From FEN-1139 sp038207155 (GTDB taxonomy: Bacteria; Myxococcota_A; Polyangia; Polyangiales; Polyangiaceae): a stretch of 64,000 bases of DNA. The position numbers were made by a program, and so were the translations under genes. Numbering within the stretch: the stretch's first letter is position 1; every line of letters starts with the position of its first letter. Below, piece by piece: positions 1 through 8,178 of this stretch. The DNA lies in assembly GCA_038207155.1 (NCBI GenBank), contig JBBRAB010000018.1, forward strand, positions 1 to 64,000, in the 5' to 3' direction. Below the pieces are notes generated by a model. That model ran no database searches. It was given only the letters and a program-made list of their open reading frames with translations, and was not told the DNA's origin.

Positions 1-717
1 GAGCAGCCAAGCGCCGCTGTGGCAGCGGCGAACGCCAGCGGGGACTCGTCGCGCTGTGAGTACAAGGGACGTCTCGATCGGGAAGCGCGCGAGAGCGCGA
101 GTCTCGGTAGCGTGACACCCAACGTTCGACGCGTTTATTCCCTGGTGGGTCAGGGGGAGGAGCGTCGCAAGGTGCTGCTCTGTCGCGAGGTGGATACCAA
201 CCTCGACGGGATCAAAGACGTCGTCCGAACCTTCAATGACAAGGGTGAGAGCCTGCGCGAGATCGCGGACGCCGACTACGACGGCAAGGTCGATACCTGG
301 GTCACCTTTGCGCGCGGCCGCATGGCGAAGGTGGAGTTTGACGGTGACCACGATGGGCAGCCCGACGAGTGGCGCTACTACGTCCAGGGCAAGCTCTCTC
401 GGTTGCAGCGCGACACCAACAAGGACAACAAGCCCGACGTCTGGGAGATCTACGAGGACGGTCACCTCCGGCGTATGGGTCACGATCTCGATTTTGACGG
501 TCACGTGGACCGTTGGGATCGCGACGAGGTCGCCGAGCGTGCGGCCCTCGAGAAGGAGCTTGCTGAGGAGGAGCGCCAGAAGGCGGCCGCCAAGGCGGCC
601 GAGGCAGCTGAGTCGGGTGATACCCCGGCAAAGCCTGGGTCTTCAGCCAAGCCGGCGGCCTCATCGGCAGCGCCGGGCGTGACTGGCAAGCCGGAAGGCG
701 CTAAGAAGGCGCCCTGA
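1..717 (+). CDS. Ca-binding-repeat protein, 5' end outside window
   Basis: The frame is open to the left edge, so the true start is probably upstream; a GTG at 19 is the first start codon inside the window. The protein carries at least five Asp-rich repeats of the form DxNxDGxxD (DTNLDGIKD, DADYDGKVD, DGDHDGQPD, DTNKDNKPD, DLDFDGHVD), spaced about 24 residues apart. They resemble EF-hand-like or thrombospondin-type-3 calcium loops found in exported proteins. A Glu/Lys/Ala-rich helical stretch and a Pro/Ser/Ala-rich tail follow. An N-terminal lipobox would lie outside the window. The function is unknown; calcium binding is inferred from the loop pattern. The rluB-type gene follows 28 bases downstream. 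Confidence 0.7.
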   Translation, partial: EQPSAAVAAANASGDSSRCEYKGRLDREARESASLGSVTPNVRRVYSLVGQGEERRKVLLCREVDTNLDGIKDVVRTFNDKGESLREIADADYDGKVDTWVTFARGRMAKVEFDGDHDGQPDEWRYYVQGKLSRLQRDTNKDNKPDVWEIYEDGHLRRMGHDLDFDGHVDRWDRDEVAERAALEKELAEEERQKAAAKAAEAAESGDTPAKPGSSAKPAASSAAPGVTGKPEGAKKAP

Positions 718-745
718 CCGCGGCAAGGGCTTGCGGCAAACCCCT

Positions 746-1987
746 ATGGCCGAGCGAGTCCAGAAACTATTAGCGCGTGCCGGTATTGCGGCGCGACGCA
801 AGGCGGAAGAATTGATCGTAGCCGGGCGCGTACGCGTCGACGGCCGGATCGTGACTGAGCTCGGGGTGCGCGCCGAAGTGGACGCGCGGATCGAGGTCGA
901 CGGCAAGCGGGTGATGGCCGAGCCACTCGTCTACGTTCTGCTGCACAAGCCGCGAGGCGTGGTGTGCACGCTGCGTGATCCCGAGGGGCGCCCCAGTGTG
1001 GCCGCCCTCGTAAAAAATCTTCCGGTGCGGCTTGTGCCCGTCGGTCGTCTCGATTTTGCTACCAGTGGTGCCCTCCTGCTCACCAATGATGGCGAGTTCG
1101 CCGCGGGGCTGGCGCATCCGAAGCGCAAAATCGATAAGGTCTATATCGCGAAGGTCGCCGGCGTGGTGGACGAGTCCGCGCTCGAGCGTTGGAAGCGCAG
1201 TATCGTGATTGACGGCCGCGCCACACGCCCCGCCGCGGTGCGTCTGATGCGGACCGAGGGCGGCAAATCCTGGCTCCATATCACCCTGCAAGAGGGGCGA
1301 AATCGTCAGATCCGCCGGCTCGGCGAGGCCGCCGGTTTTCCCGTCATGCGCCTCAGTCGCGAGAGCTTTGCGGGCTTCACGGTCGAGGATCTCTCGCCGG
1401 GCCAATACCGCATGTTGACGGTCGACGAGCTCCGGGATCTGCGAGATCGCTTCGGCGTACCCCGTCGCGCGCGACCCGCTGCCGAGCATCAGCTCGCGTC
1501 GCGCCGCGCCGCTAAGCTGGGTCCGCGCCTTGAGCCGTCCACGCCGCGTTCGCGTCGCGCGGGCGCCAAGGGCCGCGTCACGGGTTGGCACGGTGGCATC
1601 CCAGGCCAGGTCACTCGCGGCAGCGTGAGTGAGGATGCGGCTCCCCAAGGGACCGGTCGCTCCGGACCGCGTCGCGACGCGCCGGGAGAGCCGGAGGCAC
1701 GGAGCGCCAAGGGCCCACGCGGCAAAGCCACGGGGGGTCGCCCGAGCTCGCGTCGTGAGGAAGCGCCGCGCGCAGCAGCGAGTCCTCGCGGTAAAGCCAC
1801 GGGCGGTCGCCCGAGCTCGCGCGGTGAGGAAGCCCCCCGCGCAGCAGCGAGTCCTCGCGGCAAAGCCACGGGGGGTCGTCCGAGCTCGCGCGGTGAGGCG
1901 CCTCCAAGAGGCCGGAGCGCGGGAGCGGCAGCTTCCGCTGCCACGGCGCGGACGCCACGGGCCAAGGGCCCGGCGCGTAAGCGGTAG
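746..1987 (+). CDS. rluB: RluB/RsuA-family 23S rRNA pseudouridine synthase
   Basis: Isomerises a uridine to pseudouridine in rRNA. Residues 1-60 form an S4 RNA-binding domain, followed by the RsuA/RluB catalytic domain with GRLDFATSG (catalytic Asp at about residue 103), LLLTNDGEFA and the EGRNRQIRR motif. An in-frame TTG lies at 731, but the ATG at 746 fits the S4 domain start better. The catalytic part ends near residue 245. The remaining roughly 165 residues are a basic, Arg/Gly/Ala-rich disordered tail with three copies of a 23-residue repeat. Ordinary RluB proteins are about 250-300 residues, so the tail is an accessory extension, perhaps for RNA binding. RluB versus RsuA/RluF specificity cannot be settled by eye. 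Confidence 0.88.
   Translation: MAERVQKLLARAGIAARRKAEELIVAGRVRVDGRIVTELGVRAEVDARIEVDGKRVMAEPLVYVLLHKPRGVVCTLRDPEGRPSVAALVKNLPVRLVPVGRLDFATSGALLLTNDGEFAAGLAHPKRKIDKVYIAKVAGVVDESALERWKRSIVIDGRATRPAAVRLMRTEGGKSWLHITLQEGRNRQIRRLGEAAGFPVMRLSRESFAGFTVEDLSPGQYRMLTVDELRDLRDRFGVPRRARPAAEHQLASRRAAKLGPRLEPSTPRSRRAGAKGRVTGWHGGIPGQVTRGSVSEDAAPQGTGRSGPRRDAPGEPEARSAKGPRGKATGGRPSSRREEAPRAAASPRGKATGGRPSSRGEEAPRAAASPRGKATGGRPSSRGEAPPRGRSAGAAASAATARTPRAKGPARKR
1718..1899 (+). repeat. Tandem 69-bp coding repeat in the rluB tail
   Basis: Units begin at 1718, 1787 and 1856 (exact 69-bp period, 23 codons). Each encodes RGKATGGRPSSR followed by an EEAPRAAASP-type segment; the last unit is degenerate. It lies wholly within the coding frame of the pseudouridine synthase. 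Confidence 0.9.
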
Positions 1988-2012
1988 CGCGTTGGACGAG
2001 CTGAACGGAGCA

Positions 2013-2037
2013 GGGGCCTCTCGACGACGAGGGGCCC
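2013..2037. terminator. Possible weak bidirectional terminator
   Basis: A GGGGCC / GGGCCC imperfect stem with a short loop sits between the convergent rluB-type and hydrolase genes. There is no clear T-run on either strand, so this is tentative. Confidence 0.25.
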
Positions 2038-2044
2038 GGCGGGG

Positions 2045-4756
2045 TTATTGGGCTGTGAGCTGCCAACGCTGATCGAAAAATCCGCCCATCACGATGCTCG
2101 CTCCCGCACCAAGCACCTGTTGGCCCTGTGCTGGCAGAACGTGGCGATCGTAGACCACGTAGTCGGGGAGCAGTGCGGGGAGCGACAGGGCCCGATAAAG
2201 GCCTGCGACCGTCGGTGCGGTGAGTACGCCGAGCAGCCTCTGGGGACGAGTCGGATCCGGATAGACGAAGAAAGCGCCGAGTTCATTGCCCGACAGCGGC
2301 TTGTCTCCAACCTCGAGCGACTGCGCGTTTACCCGGATCGGAAGGCGTGCGGCGATGGCCGCAAGCCAGCAGTGATCGCTGGGGATGCCGACGTAGATCG
2401 GGCGGCGCGGATCGCTCGCGGGGTCAAACTCGACGTCCGCCAGGACAGGGATTTGTAGCTCAACGCCTGGACGCGGTGCGGCCATCCGCAGCGCTACATC
2501 GCGATTGGCAAAACGCGTTTCCGGTCGGCCTGTCCCGTAGACAAACACGTGCGGTGCGTTCCAGAGTTCGGCGATCGGTCCCTCGAGTCCGGGCAGACGC
2601 GACTCGACCTGCCCCGGTTGTCGACGGCGGAATTTCGAACCCTCGAGCAACAGATCAATCGGCTCATTGGGCTGAAATTCTAGGGTTTCGCCGTTTAGGA
2701 CGAGGGTGCGTTGCTGCGCGACGGAAAAGCCTTCGGTCGAGGCCAGCTTCAGTCCACCCACGCCGCTGAGCTTACCTTCCGCCCTGCCGGGCGAAGTGAT
2801 GCGCAGATCCGCCTTCGCCATGGTGCCCACGGGCTCGATGCGCGTGATCTCTACCCAGAAGCTTCGCGCATAGCGCAACGCGGAGCTGGCGAGCGTCACA
2901 CGGGTCGGAGCGCTTGGACGACGTTGACGCGAAAGCCAAGGAAATAGTCCCGCGTTGGCGTAAGTCTTTTTCCATACTGCATGCCCGAGCTCGGGCCAAT
3001 CCTGCTCTAGGGAGTAGCCGAGCTCCGCGTAGCGTTCGGTGAGTACCCTCGAGTTGGCGAGCGGCATGTCCTTCGTGCCATGAGCGACAAACAACGGCAG
3101 GTGACGCCCGGACTCTGCCCAACTAACCGTTGAGGCTCGATGCATCAGTGCGCGCTCATAGGGCAGCAGCGGTCGCCCCTGCACGTCGCGTCGCACGAAA
3201 TAGCTGTGATAACCGCATAGCGGCGCTGCGGCTGCGAATCGCTCCGGGGAATGGAATGCCAGCTCCGCCGTGCCGGTGCCCCCCATCGAGACTCCCGTGA
3301 TGGCGACGCGCGAGGCTGGCGCCCCGTAGGTCAGCGCCGCCCAATCGAGCGCGGCGAGCACCGACTGCTCGCCTGCGCCGCGGTAAAACGCATTGCCGTG
3401 AGCGGCCGGGGCGACCAGGAGTCCTGGCACGCGCGGATCGGCGTCCTTGGCGGGTCCGTCGAGGAACGCCTCAAGAATGCGGCGCGGGTAACCGTCGTAG
3501 CCGTGCAGTAGGGCCACCGTGGGGACGTCGAGTGGCGCGCCGACTTGGTAATTCGCTGGGACGTGAACCAGCATCGGTGCCGGGCGACCGTCAAACGGTG
3601 AGAGCAGGGCGAGCTCGTGCACGCCGGGCCGCTGATACGGCAGACGCTTTTCTTCGAGCGCCTTGAGCCAGCTCGTCAGCTCAAGCTGCAGCGCCCGGAG
3701 CTGTTCTTTCTGTCCCGTCACGGCTGCGCGCGCGATACGCGTCTCAAGCCAAGTCAGACTTGGGCCAAGCGCAGCTCTCGGACCCTGAGCGGCCGTGGTT
3801 TCCGCGGCGCGGGCCTGCGCCAGCTGCGTGAGCAGCTGCAAGAGGGGTTGGCTGAGCAGCACCGAATGACGGCGCTTAGTGCCAGCAATCTCGAGGTGAA
3901 GTTCGAGGCGCTGGAGCTCCGGCCCTAGCCACGCGCCGAGCGGCGCAAGCTCGAGCGCAACCTCTAAGCGTTGCTCGGCGTTGAGATGCAATGGGCCAGG
4001 ACGCAGCTCGCTGCTACCAGTGGCTCCCACCACCCGCACCACGAGTTCAGCGTTCGGGTCGGTCACTCCCGCAGGCGCCTGCACCTGAAGGCGAAGTTTT
4101 GGAATTCCTTGATCGGTCAGGAGCCGAAGCTCTGAGGTGACCAGGGTCGAGGCGGCCGCGCCCATTGGGTTGAACCCGGCAATCGCCCAGCGTGCACGCT
4201 GCGGCGCTCGCCCCGTGGCGACGTCGACGACATGGGCCGCAAAGCTGGCCTTGGGTCCACGTCGCTCGTAGAGCAATTCGACGGCGTGCCAGCCAGGCGA
4301 AAGTGAGCGTTCGACGAGCTCCACTCCGCGCGCTCGCGGTAACGCCAGCTGGCGCTGGTACACGCCGCGACCATCCACCCGCAGCTCAAACAAACCGTCG
4401 CCTTCGAGAAGAAAACGGGTCTCGCTCGCCTGCTCGAGATACAGCCACCCGCTGAGCGCGAAGGCCTCGGAGCCTGCTCCGCGCAGCGAAAGCTCACTCA
4501 TCCAGTCAAAGTCACCCGCAGCATTGACATGGACGGAGGTTTTTTCCCCGCTCGGGCGACTGCGCAGGCTCGCGAGTGACGGTTGCGCCTCTCCGACGCT
4601 CCAGCCCGCCACGACACCATCCGGCGGCAGCAGGAGCTCCCCCCCATGCTCCGCGCTGGCTTGCGCTAGGCTCGCATGAACGAACCCCAGCAGCGCAAGC
4701 CCAAGTAGCGCTCGGCGGCTACTCCACCAGGCAGTGGGCCAAGGTGCGCGCGCCAT
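2045..4756 (-). CDS. Secreted alpha/beta-hydrolase (S9/esterase type)
   Basis: A 903-residue exported hydrolase. I chose the ATG at 4756 because it gives a signal peptide (basic n-region, hydrophobic LLGLALLGF core, cleavage near AQASA) and overlaps the preceding gene by only 38 bases; the longer reading from 4849 would run through that gene. Residues about 30-170 resemble a PA14/lectin-like beta domain. The hydrolase core has an LLHGYDGYP oxyanion region, the nucleophile elbow GVSMGG (Ser about 490), an Asp in AHGTKDMPL and a His in ELGHAVW, a complete Ser-Asp-His triad. About 250 C-terminal residues of unclear fold follow. This is the pattern of prolyl-oligopeptidase-like or feruloyl-esterase-like secreted enzymes; the substrate is unknown. 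It is the last gene of a coupled three-gene operon. Confidence 0.75.
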   Translation of the reverse strand: MARAPWPTAWWSSRRALLGLALLGFVHASLAQASAEHGGELLLPPDGVVAGWSVGEAQPSLASLRSRPSGEKTSVHVNAAGDFDWMSELSLRGAGSEAFALSGWLYLEQASETRFLLEGDGLFELRVDGRGVYQRQLALPRARGVELVERSLSPGWHAVELLYERRGPKASFAAHVVDVATGRAPQRARWAIAGFNPMGAAASTLVTSELRLLTDQGIPKLRLQVQAPAGVTDPNAELVVRVVGATGSSELRPGPLHLNAEQRLEVALELAPLGAWLGPELQRLELHLEIAGTKRRHSVLLSQPLLQLLTQLAQARAAETTAAQGPRAALGPSLTWLETRIARAAVTGQKEQLRALQLELTSWLKALEEKRLPYQRPGVHELALLSPFDGRPAPMLVHVPANYQVGAPLDVPTVALLHGYDGYPRRILEAFLDGPAKDADPRVPGLLVAPAAHGNAFYRGAGEQSVLAALDWAALTYGAPASRVAITGVSMGGTGTAELAFHSPERFAAAAPLCGYHSYFVRRDVQGRPLLPYERALMHRASTVSWAESGRHLPLFVAHGTKDMPLANSRVLTERYAELGYSLEQDWPELGHAVWKKTYANAGLFPWLSRQRRPSAPTRVTLASSALRYARSFWVEITRIEPVGTMAKADLRITSPGRAEGKLSGVGGLKLASTEGFSVAQQRTLVLNGETLEFQPNEPIDLLLEGSKFRRRQPGQVESRLPGLEGPIAELWNAPHVFVYGTGRPETRFANRDVALRMAAPRPGVELQIPVLADVEFDPASDPRRPIYVGIPSDHCWLAAIAARLPIRVNAQSLEVGDKPLSGNELGAFFVYPDPTRPQRLLGVLTAPTVAGLYRALSLPALLPDYVVYDRHVLPAQGQQVLGAGASIVMGGFFDQRWQLTAQ

Positions 4757-5231
4757 CCTTGAAGATGATGTTGAGCTTGTTGCCCTCGAGGACTTCCGCA
4801 ACGTAGCCATCACCAAACTTACTGTGGGTGACGAGCTCTCCGAGCGCAAAGCGACGGGTCATCGCGTAGCGAGTGAAGGCCGTGACGGGCTGCCCGAGCA
4901 CGCGGGTTTCCCAGTCATTCGTGCGGGCGCCAGCTCCACCACGAATGTTGAGGCTACCCGCCTTATTCACGGATCGATTGCCGCCCTTCTTAGGTGGCGG
5001 ACTCGAGGCGCGAGCAGGTTCGAGCGTGCCGTCCTTGCTGCGAATCACGGGGACAACTGCCAGAGACGCGTCCTTCGGAGGCCCCTTCTTGTAGTTGTGC
5101 TGGGAATCGCAAGTCTGGCAAATCACCCGAACGGGCTGCTTGCCGACCATGGCGATGATCCGGTGTGACAGGACCATCTTGCACTTAGTGCACCACGCAT
5201 CGATCTCGCTTCCGGCAGACAGCGAATTCAC
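4719..5231 (-). CDS. Zinc-ribbon protein with C-terminal CarD/UvrD-tail-like domain
   Basis: 170 residues. The N-terminus has two CxxC pairs (WCTKCK and VICQTCDSQ) separated by about 20 residues, a zinc-ribbon arrangement. The C-terminus (about 128-168: FALGELVTHSKFGDGYV...FKDGARTLAH) matches the small SH3/Tudor-like fold seen at the C-terminus of UvrD and PcrA and in CarD-type RNA polymerase-binding domains. A Lys/Pro/Gly-rich linker joins them. The start overlaps the stop of the preceding gene (ATGA), and the 3' end overlaps the hydrolase, so the three are probably translationally coupled. RNA polymerase or nucleic-acid binding is inferred from the two folds; no specific role is known to me. 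Confidence 0.7.
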   Translation of the reverse strand: MNSLSAGSEIDAWCTKCKMVLSHRIIAMVGKQPVRVICQTCDSQHNYKKGPPKDASLAVVPVIRSKDGTLEPARASSPPPKKGGNRSVNKAGSLNIRGGAGARTNDWETRVLGQPVTAFTRYAMTRRFALGELVTHSKFGDGYVAEVLEGNKLNIIFKDGARTLAHCLVE

Positions 5232-5728
5232 TTCTCGTTCTCCTCTGGGCGACGGGCATCTGCCGAGGGCTCGGCAGGGGGGGGGGTGGAGGTCGACTCT
5301 TTAGCAGCATCCACCTGGGACGTTACTTTAGGTTCAACCCGGGCGATGCGGTCTGGGTTAGGGACGAAACGCACCTGGGTGCGTACCTCAAGCGAGACGC
5401 TCGAGAGCACTCGCGTCAGTTCATCGGCGAGGTTGGTCTGCTCAAGAAATCCGCGGACCTCTCGAACGACCACGCCGAACAGCTCATGCTTGGTGTCCTC
5501 AACCTGCGCGACCAACAGCGAAAGCACCTCTTTAGGCAGCTTCAGATCAGTCACGCGTTGGCGCAGGCTGTCTGGGCTTTCGGTCAAGCGCTCGAATCCT
5601 CGCTTGAGCAACTCAGGCAAGAGCCGCTCCAGTCGAGATCGATCCGGCTCCCGCTCGTCTCGCTCTCGTCGCGGCGGGGCATCGCTTGTCACGGGGCGGA
5701 GCCTGACCCGAGGGCCTCCGTGAGTCAA
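5228..5728 (-). CDS. Helical hypothetical protein, first gene of coupled operon
   Basis: 166 residues from a TTG at 5728; a GTG at 5692 (after residue 12) is an equally plausible start. The first 30 residues are Arg-rich, the middle is a long predicted helix with no Cys (LPKEVLSLLVAQVEDTKHE, then a REVRGFLEQ stretch), and the tail is Pro/Glu-rich and disordered. It ends in an ATGA overlap with the zinc-ribbon gene. I do not recognise a family; the composition suggests a soluble helical protein, possibly granule- or polymer-associated, but that is a guess. Confidence 0.6.
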   Translation of the reverse strand: MTHGGPRVRLRPVTSDAPPRRERDEREPDRSRLERLLPELLKRGFERLTESPDSLRQRVTDLKLPKEVLSLLVAQVEDTKHELFGVVVREVRGFLEQTNLADELTRVLSSVSLEVRTQVRFVPNPDRIARVEPKVTSQVDAAKESTSTPPPAEPSADARRPEENEK

Positions 5729-5818
5729 TCCTCGGCGGAGATTCCGTTGAGAGGAAACTCGGAAATCTGGCTGGGTTCTGCGAGACGGGCGGTCGTTGTG
5801 CGGCTAGTCTCTGCTGGC

Positions 5819-6487
5819 GTGAACGCCGCGTGGCTGAGATCGGCCCTGGTTGGTTTGCTCCTCACGGTGCCGGCCTGCCGACTTGCGCCGCGAAACCGCT
5901 CGTCCAGCTCGAACGCCGGGATGGCCCAGTCCGCGTCCAAGCTATTCGGCCGGAGCTTGCCGCATCAGGCCCCGGCGGCCCCCAAGGCCTTGCCCGCTCG
6001 CCGTGCCCCCAAACCCATGGACAATTTTTCGGGTTGTTACGTGGGCTATCCGCTCGGCGAGCAGCCCGAGCGCGACGTCGCCCGGCTGGGATGGTTGTGC
6101 GGACCGTCCAATGGCATGCGCCGGGTCGAGCGAGCCAACAAGCGCGCAGAAGAGGGTGTCTCGATGCTGATGCTGCGCGAGGTCACGCGCGCGGGACAGT
6201 GTTGGCGATGGTTTTTCGTGGCAGGGCGTGGCGTGACTGGTCTCGAGTTTGAGATTGAGGAGGCCGGTGGCCAACAGGCGTTTTTCGAGGGAGGGGGACC
6301 CCGCTGGGCGGTCATCCCCGCGACCCGCCCGTACTGCGCCGCGAGCTCGGGCCTCCTCCAACTCAAGCTGCGCACACGACAAGGCGAAGGCCAGGTGGCG
6401 TTTGAAGCGTGGACCATGTCAAGCGCACCTCTCAGCTCGCATCCGCAGGTCGCGACGAGCGAGCGCCCCGCGGACGCAATTCCGTGA
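5819..6487 (+). CDS. Putative lipoprotein
   Basis: About 222 residues from a GTG at 5819. The long frame extends back to 5486 but that part is antisense to the preceding gene and has no signal. From 5819 the protein begins with an N-terminal signal (WLRSALVGLLLTV) ending in VPAC, a plausible lipobox with the lipidated Cys. A GTG at 5798 is an alternative start. After a Ser/Ala/Pro-rich linker there is a compact Cys-containing domain (FSGCYVGYPLGEQP, GWLCGPSNGM, GQCWRWFF, PYCAASSG). It is divergent from the operon starting at 5728. No family recognised. Confidence 0.6.
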   Translation: MNAAWLRSALVGLLLTVPACRLAPRNRSSSSNAGMAQSASKLFGRSLPHQAPAAPKALPARRAPKPMDNFSGCYVGYPLGEQPERDVARLGWLCGPSNGMRRVERANKRAEEGVSMLMLREVTRAGQCWRWFFVAGRGVTGLEFEIEEAGGQQAFFEGGGPRWAVIPATRPYCAASSGLLQLKLRTRQGEGQVAFEAWTMSSAPLSSHPQVATSERPADAIP

Positions 6488-6516
6488 GTTTTGCGCCCGG
6501 ATTTAGGCAACTGCGC

Positions 6517-6522
6517 TATAAA
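6517..6522 (+). promoter_or_regulatory. Possible -10 element of pepP
   Basis: TATAAA ends 12 bases before the pepP ATG at 6535. No good -35 is seen at 16-18 bases. If used, the transcript would have only about 5-7 untranslated bases (near-leaderless). Confidence 0.3.
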
Positions 6523-6534
6523 GAGTGAAACCGC

Positions 6535-7833
6535 ATGACTGATGTCTTTTCGGATCGGCGACGTCGAGTGCTTGAGGCCATCGGCACCGGAGTCTTGGTG
6601 TTGTTCGCTGCGCCCACCGCGCTGCGCAACAACGACGTTGAGCACGAGTACCGACAGGACTCGGACTTCTTTTACCTCACTGGTTTCGACGAGCCAGACA
6701 GTCTGCTCGTCCTCGACGGTGCCTCAGACAAGCCGTTTATTTTGTTTGTTCCACCCCGTGACCACGAACGTGAGACCTGGGATGGACCACGCGCTGGCGT
6801 CGAGGGGGCTCAGCTCAAATTCGGCGCAGATCAGGCCTATTCGAATCAAGAGCTGGAGCAGCGCCTCGCCGGACTGCTCGCGGGGCACGAGCGCGCGTAC
6901 TACACCGTCGGACGTGTCGCTACCGACGACGGGCGGTTCTTTGCGGCGCTCGCCGAGCTGCGACGGGGCGCGCGACGGGGCGGCCATTGGCCAACCACGC
7001 TGATCGAGCCGGGTACCGTGCTGCATGAGTTGCGGTTGTTCAAACGTCCCGAAGAAATCCTGGCGCTCCGGCGCGCTGTGGAACTCACCGAGCTTGGGCA
7101 TCGCGCCGCGATGCGGGCGACCCGCCCCGGCGTGTACGAGAACCAACTCGAGGGCATTCTTCGTCACGAATTCCGCGCCGGGGGCTCCGAGCGTTGTGCC
7201 TACACACCCATCGTGGCTTCCGGTGCGAACGCGGCCGTGCTACATCATCGCCGCAATCAGCGTCGGATCCAGGAAAACGAGCTGGTGTTGATCGATGCCG
7301 GCGCCGAGTTCGACTACTACGCTGGCGACGTCACTCGCACATTTCCGGCGTCGGGACGCTTTTCGCCCCTTCAGCGCCAGGTTTATGAGTGTGTGCTCAC
7401 TGCTCAGCTCGACGCGATCGACGCAACTTGCCCGGGAGCGACCCTCGACGACGTTCACGCGGTTGCAACGCGACGCCTGATCGAGGGCTTGCTCGAACTG
7501 CAACTGCTCACCGGGAGCGTGGAATCTCAGCTCACCAGCGGGGAGTTTCGACGTTTCTATATGCATCGTACCAGTCACTGGCTCGGCATGGACGTGCACG
7601 ACGTCGGTCGGTACACCCGTGATGGCAGCGCTCGCTTGCTTGAACCCGGTATGGTCCTGACGGTCGAACCGGGGCTGTACTTTGGCGCCGACGACCCGCT
7701 GGTCCCGAGCGAGTTGCGCGGTCTCGGGATCCGGATCGAAGACGACGTTTTGGTGACGGAGTCAGGTGCCGACAATCTCAGCGCAGCGATCCCCAAGACC
7801 GTGGACGAGATCGAGTCATGGATGGCTGGCTAG
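6535..7833 (+). CDS. pepP: Xaa-Pro aminopeptidase (M24B)
   Basis: A cytoplasmic dinuclear-metal exopeptidase that removes an N-terminal residue preceding proline. 432 residues, as usual for PepP. The N-terminal AMP_N domain (about 5-150, with a YRQDSDFFYLTGF stretch) precedes the pita-bread catalytic domain. All five metal ligands can be read: Asp254 (LIDAGAEFDYY), Asp265 (GDVTRTF), His348 (MHRTSHWLGMDVHD), Glu378 (LTVEPGLYF) and Glu402 (GIRIEDDVLVTE). The ATG at 6535 gives the standard N-terminus. Monocistronic by appearance. Confidence 0.95.
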   Translation: MTDVFSDRRRRVLEAIGTGVLVLFAAPTALRNNDVEHEYRQDSDFFYLTGFDEPDSLLVLDGASDKPFILFVPPRDHERETWDGPRAGVEGAQLKFGADQAYSNQELEQRLAGLLAGHERAYYTVGRVATDDGRFFAALAELRRGARRGGHWPTTLIEPGTVLHELRLFKRPEEILALRRAVELTELGHRAAMRATRPGVYENQLEGILRHEFRAGGSERCAYTPIVASGANAAVLHHRRNQRRIQENELVLIDAGAEFDYYAGDVTRTFPASGRFSPLQRQVYECVLTAQLDAIDATCPGATLDDVHAVATRRLIEGLLELQLLTGSVESQLTSGEFRRFYMHRTSHWLGMDVHDVGRYTRDGSARLLEPGMVLTVEPGLYFGADDPLVPSELRGLGIRIEDDVLVTESGADNLSAAIPKTVDEIESWMAG

Positions 7834-8078
7834 CGTCCCGGGGTCGGGACCGTCCCACGCGGACGATGGCGTCCCGCTCGCCGCAGGGGGCTCGGGATTC
7901 CGACTGGCCGGGGCCAAGGCACGGAAATTACTCACCGCGAGGACCGCAATCGGTCAGCAGCACGATCCGGCGAGACCGGACTGTTCGGCACACAATCCAG
8001 GGGAGAATTGCCTGGCCGTCTGACCGAAACTCAAATCGTCAGCTCGCTGGAATCCGACACGCTCAATTGCACCCTGAC
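7834..8078. other. Intergenic region with no recognised feature
   Basis: Part of a 345-base gap between pepP and the RRM gene. Short open frames here have no recognisable product or start context. The right part holds the RRM-gene promoter, annotated separately. Confidence 0.6.
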
Positions 8079-8106
8079 TTGACGGCCGCACTCAGCTAGA
8101 TATTGT
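8079..8106 (+). promoter_or_regulatory. Sigma-70-type promoter of the RRM gene
   Basis: TTGACG at 8079-8084, a 16-base spacer, and TATTGT at 8101-8106. The predicted start of transcription near 8113 leaves a leader of about 65 bases before the ATG at 8179. Confidence 0.6.
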
Positions 8107-8178
8107 TTCGTTCGCACTGCTCCCGTCCGTAACTTTGGTGGGGGGAAGGTTCGTTCGGTAAGTTTACTGGAATCGCGC

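Noticed and set aside
770..1648. 292-codon open frame on the minus strand
   Set aside because: Shadow of the RluB-type gene; no start context and no family features.
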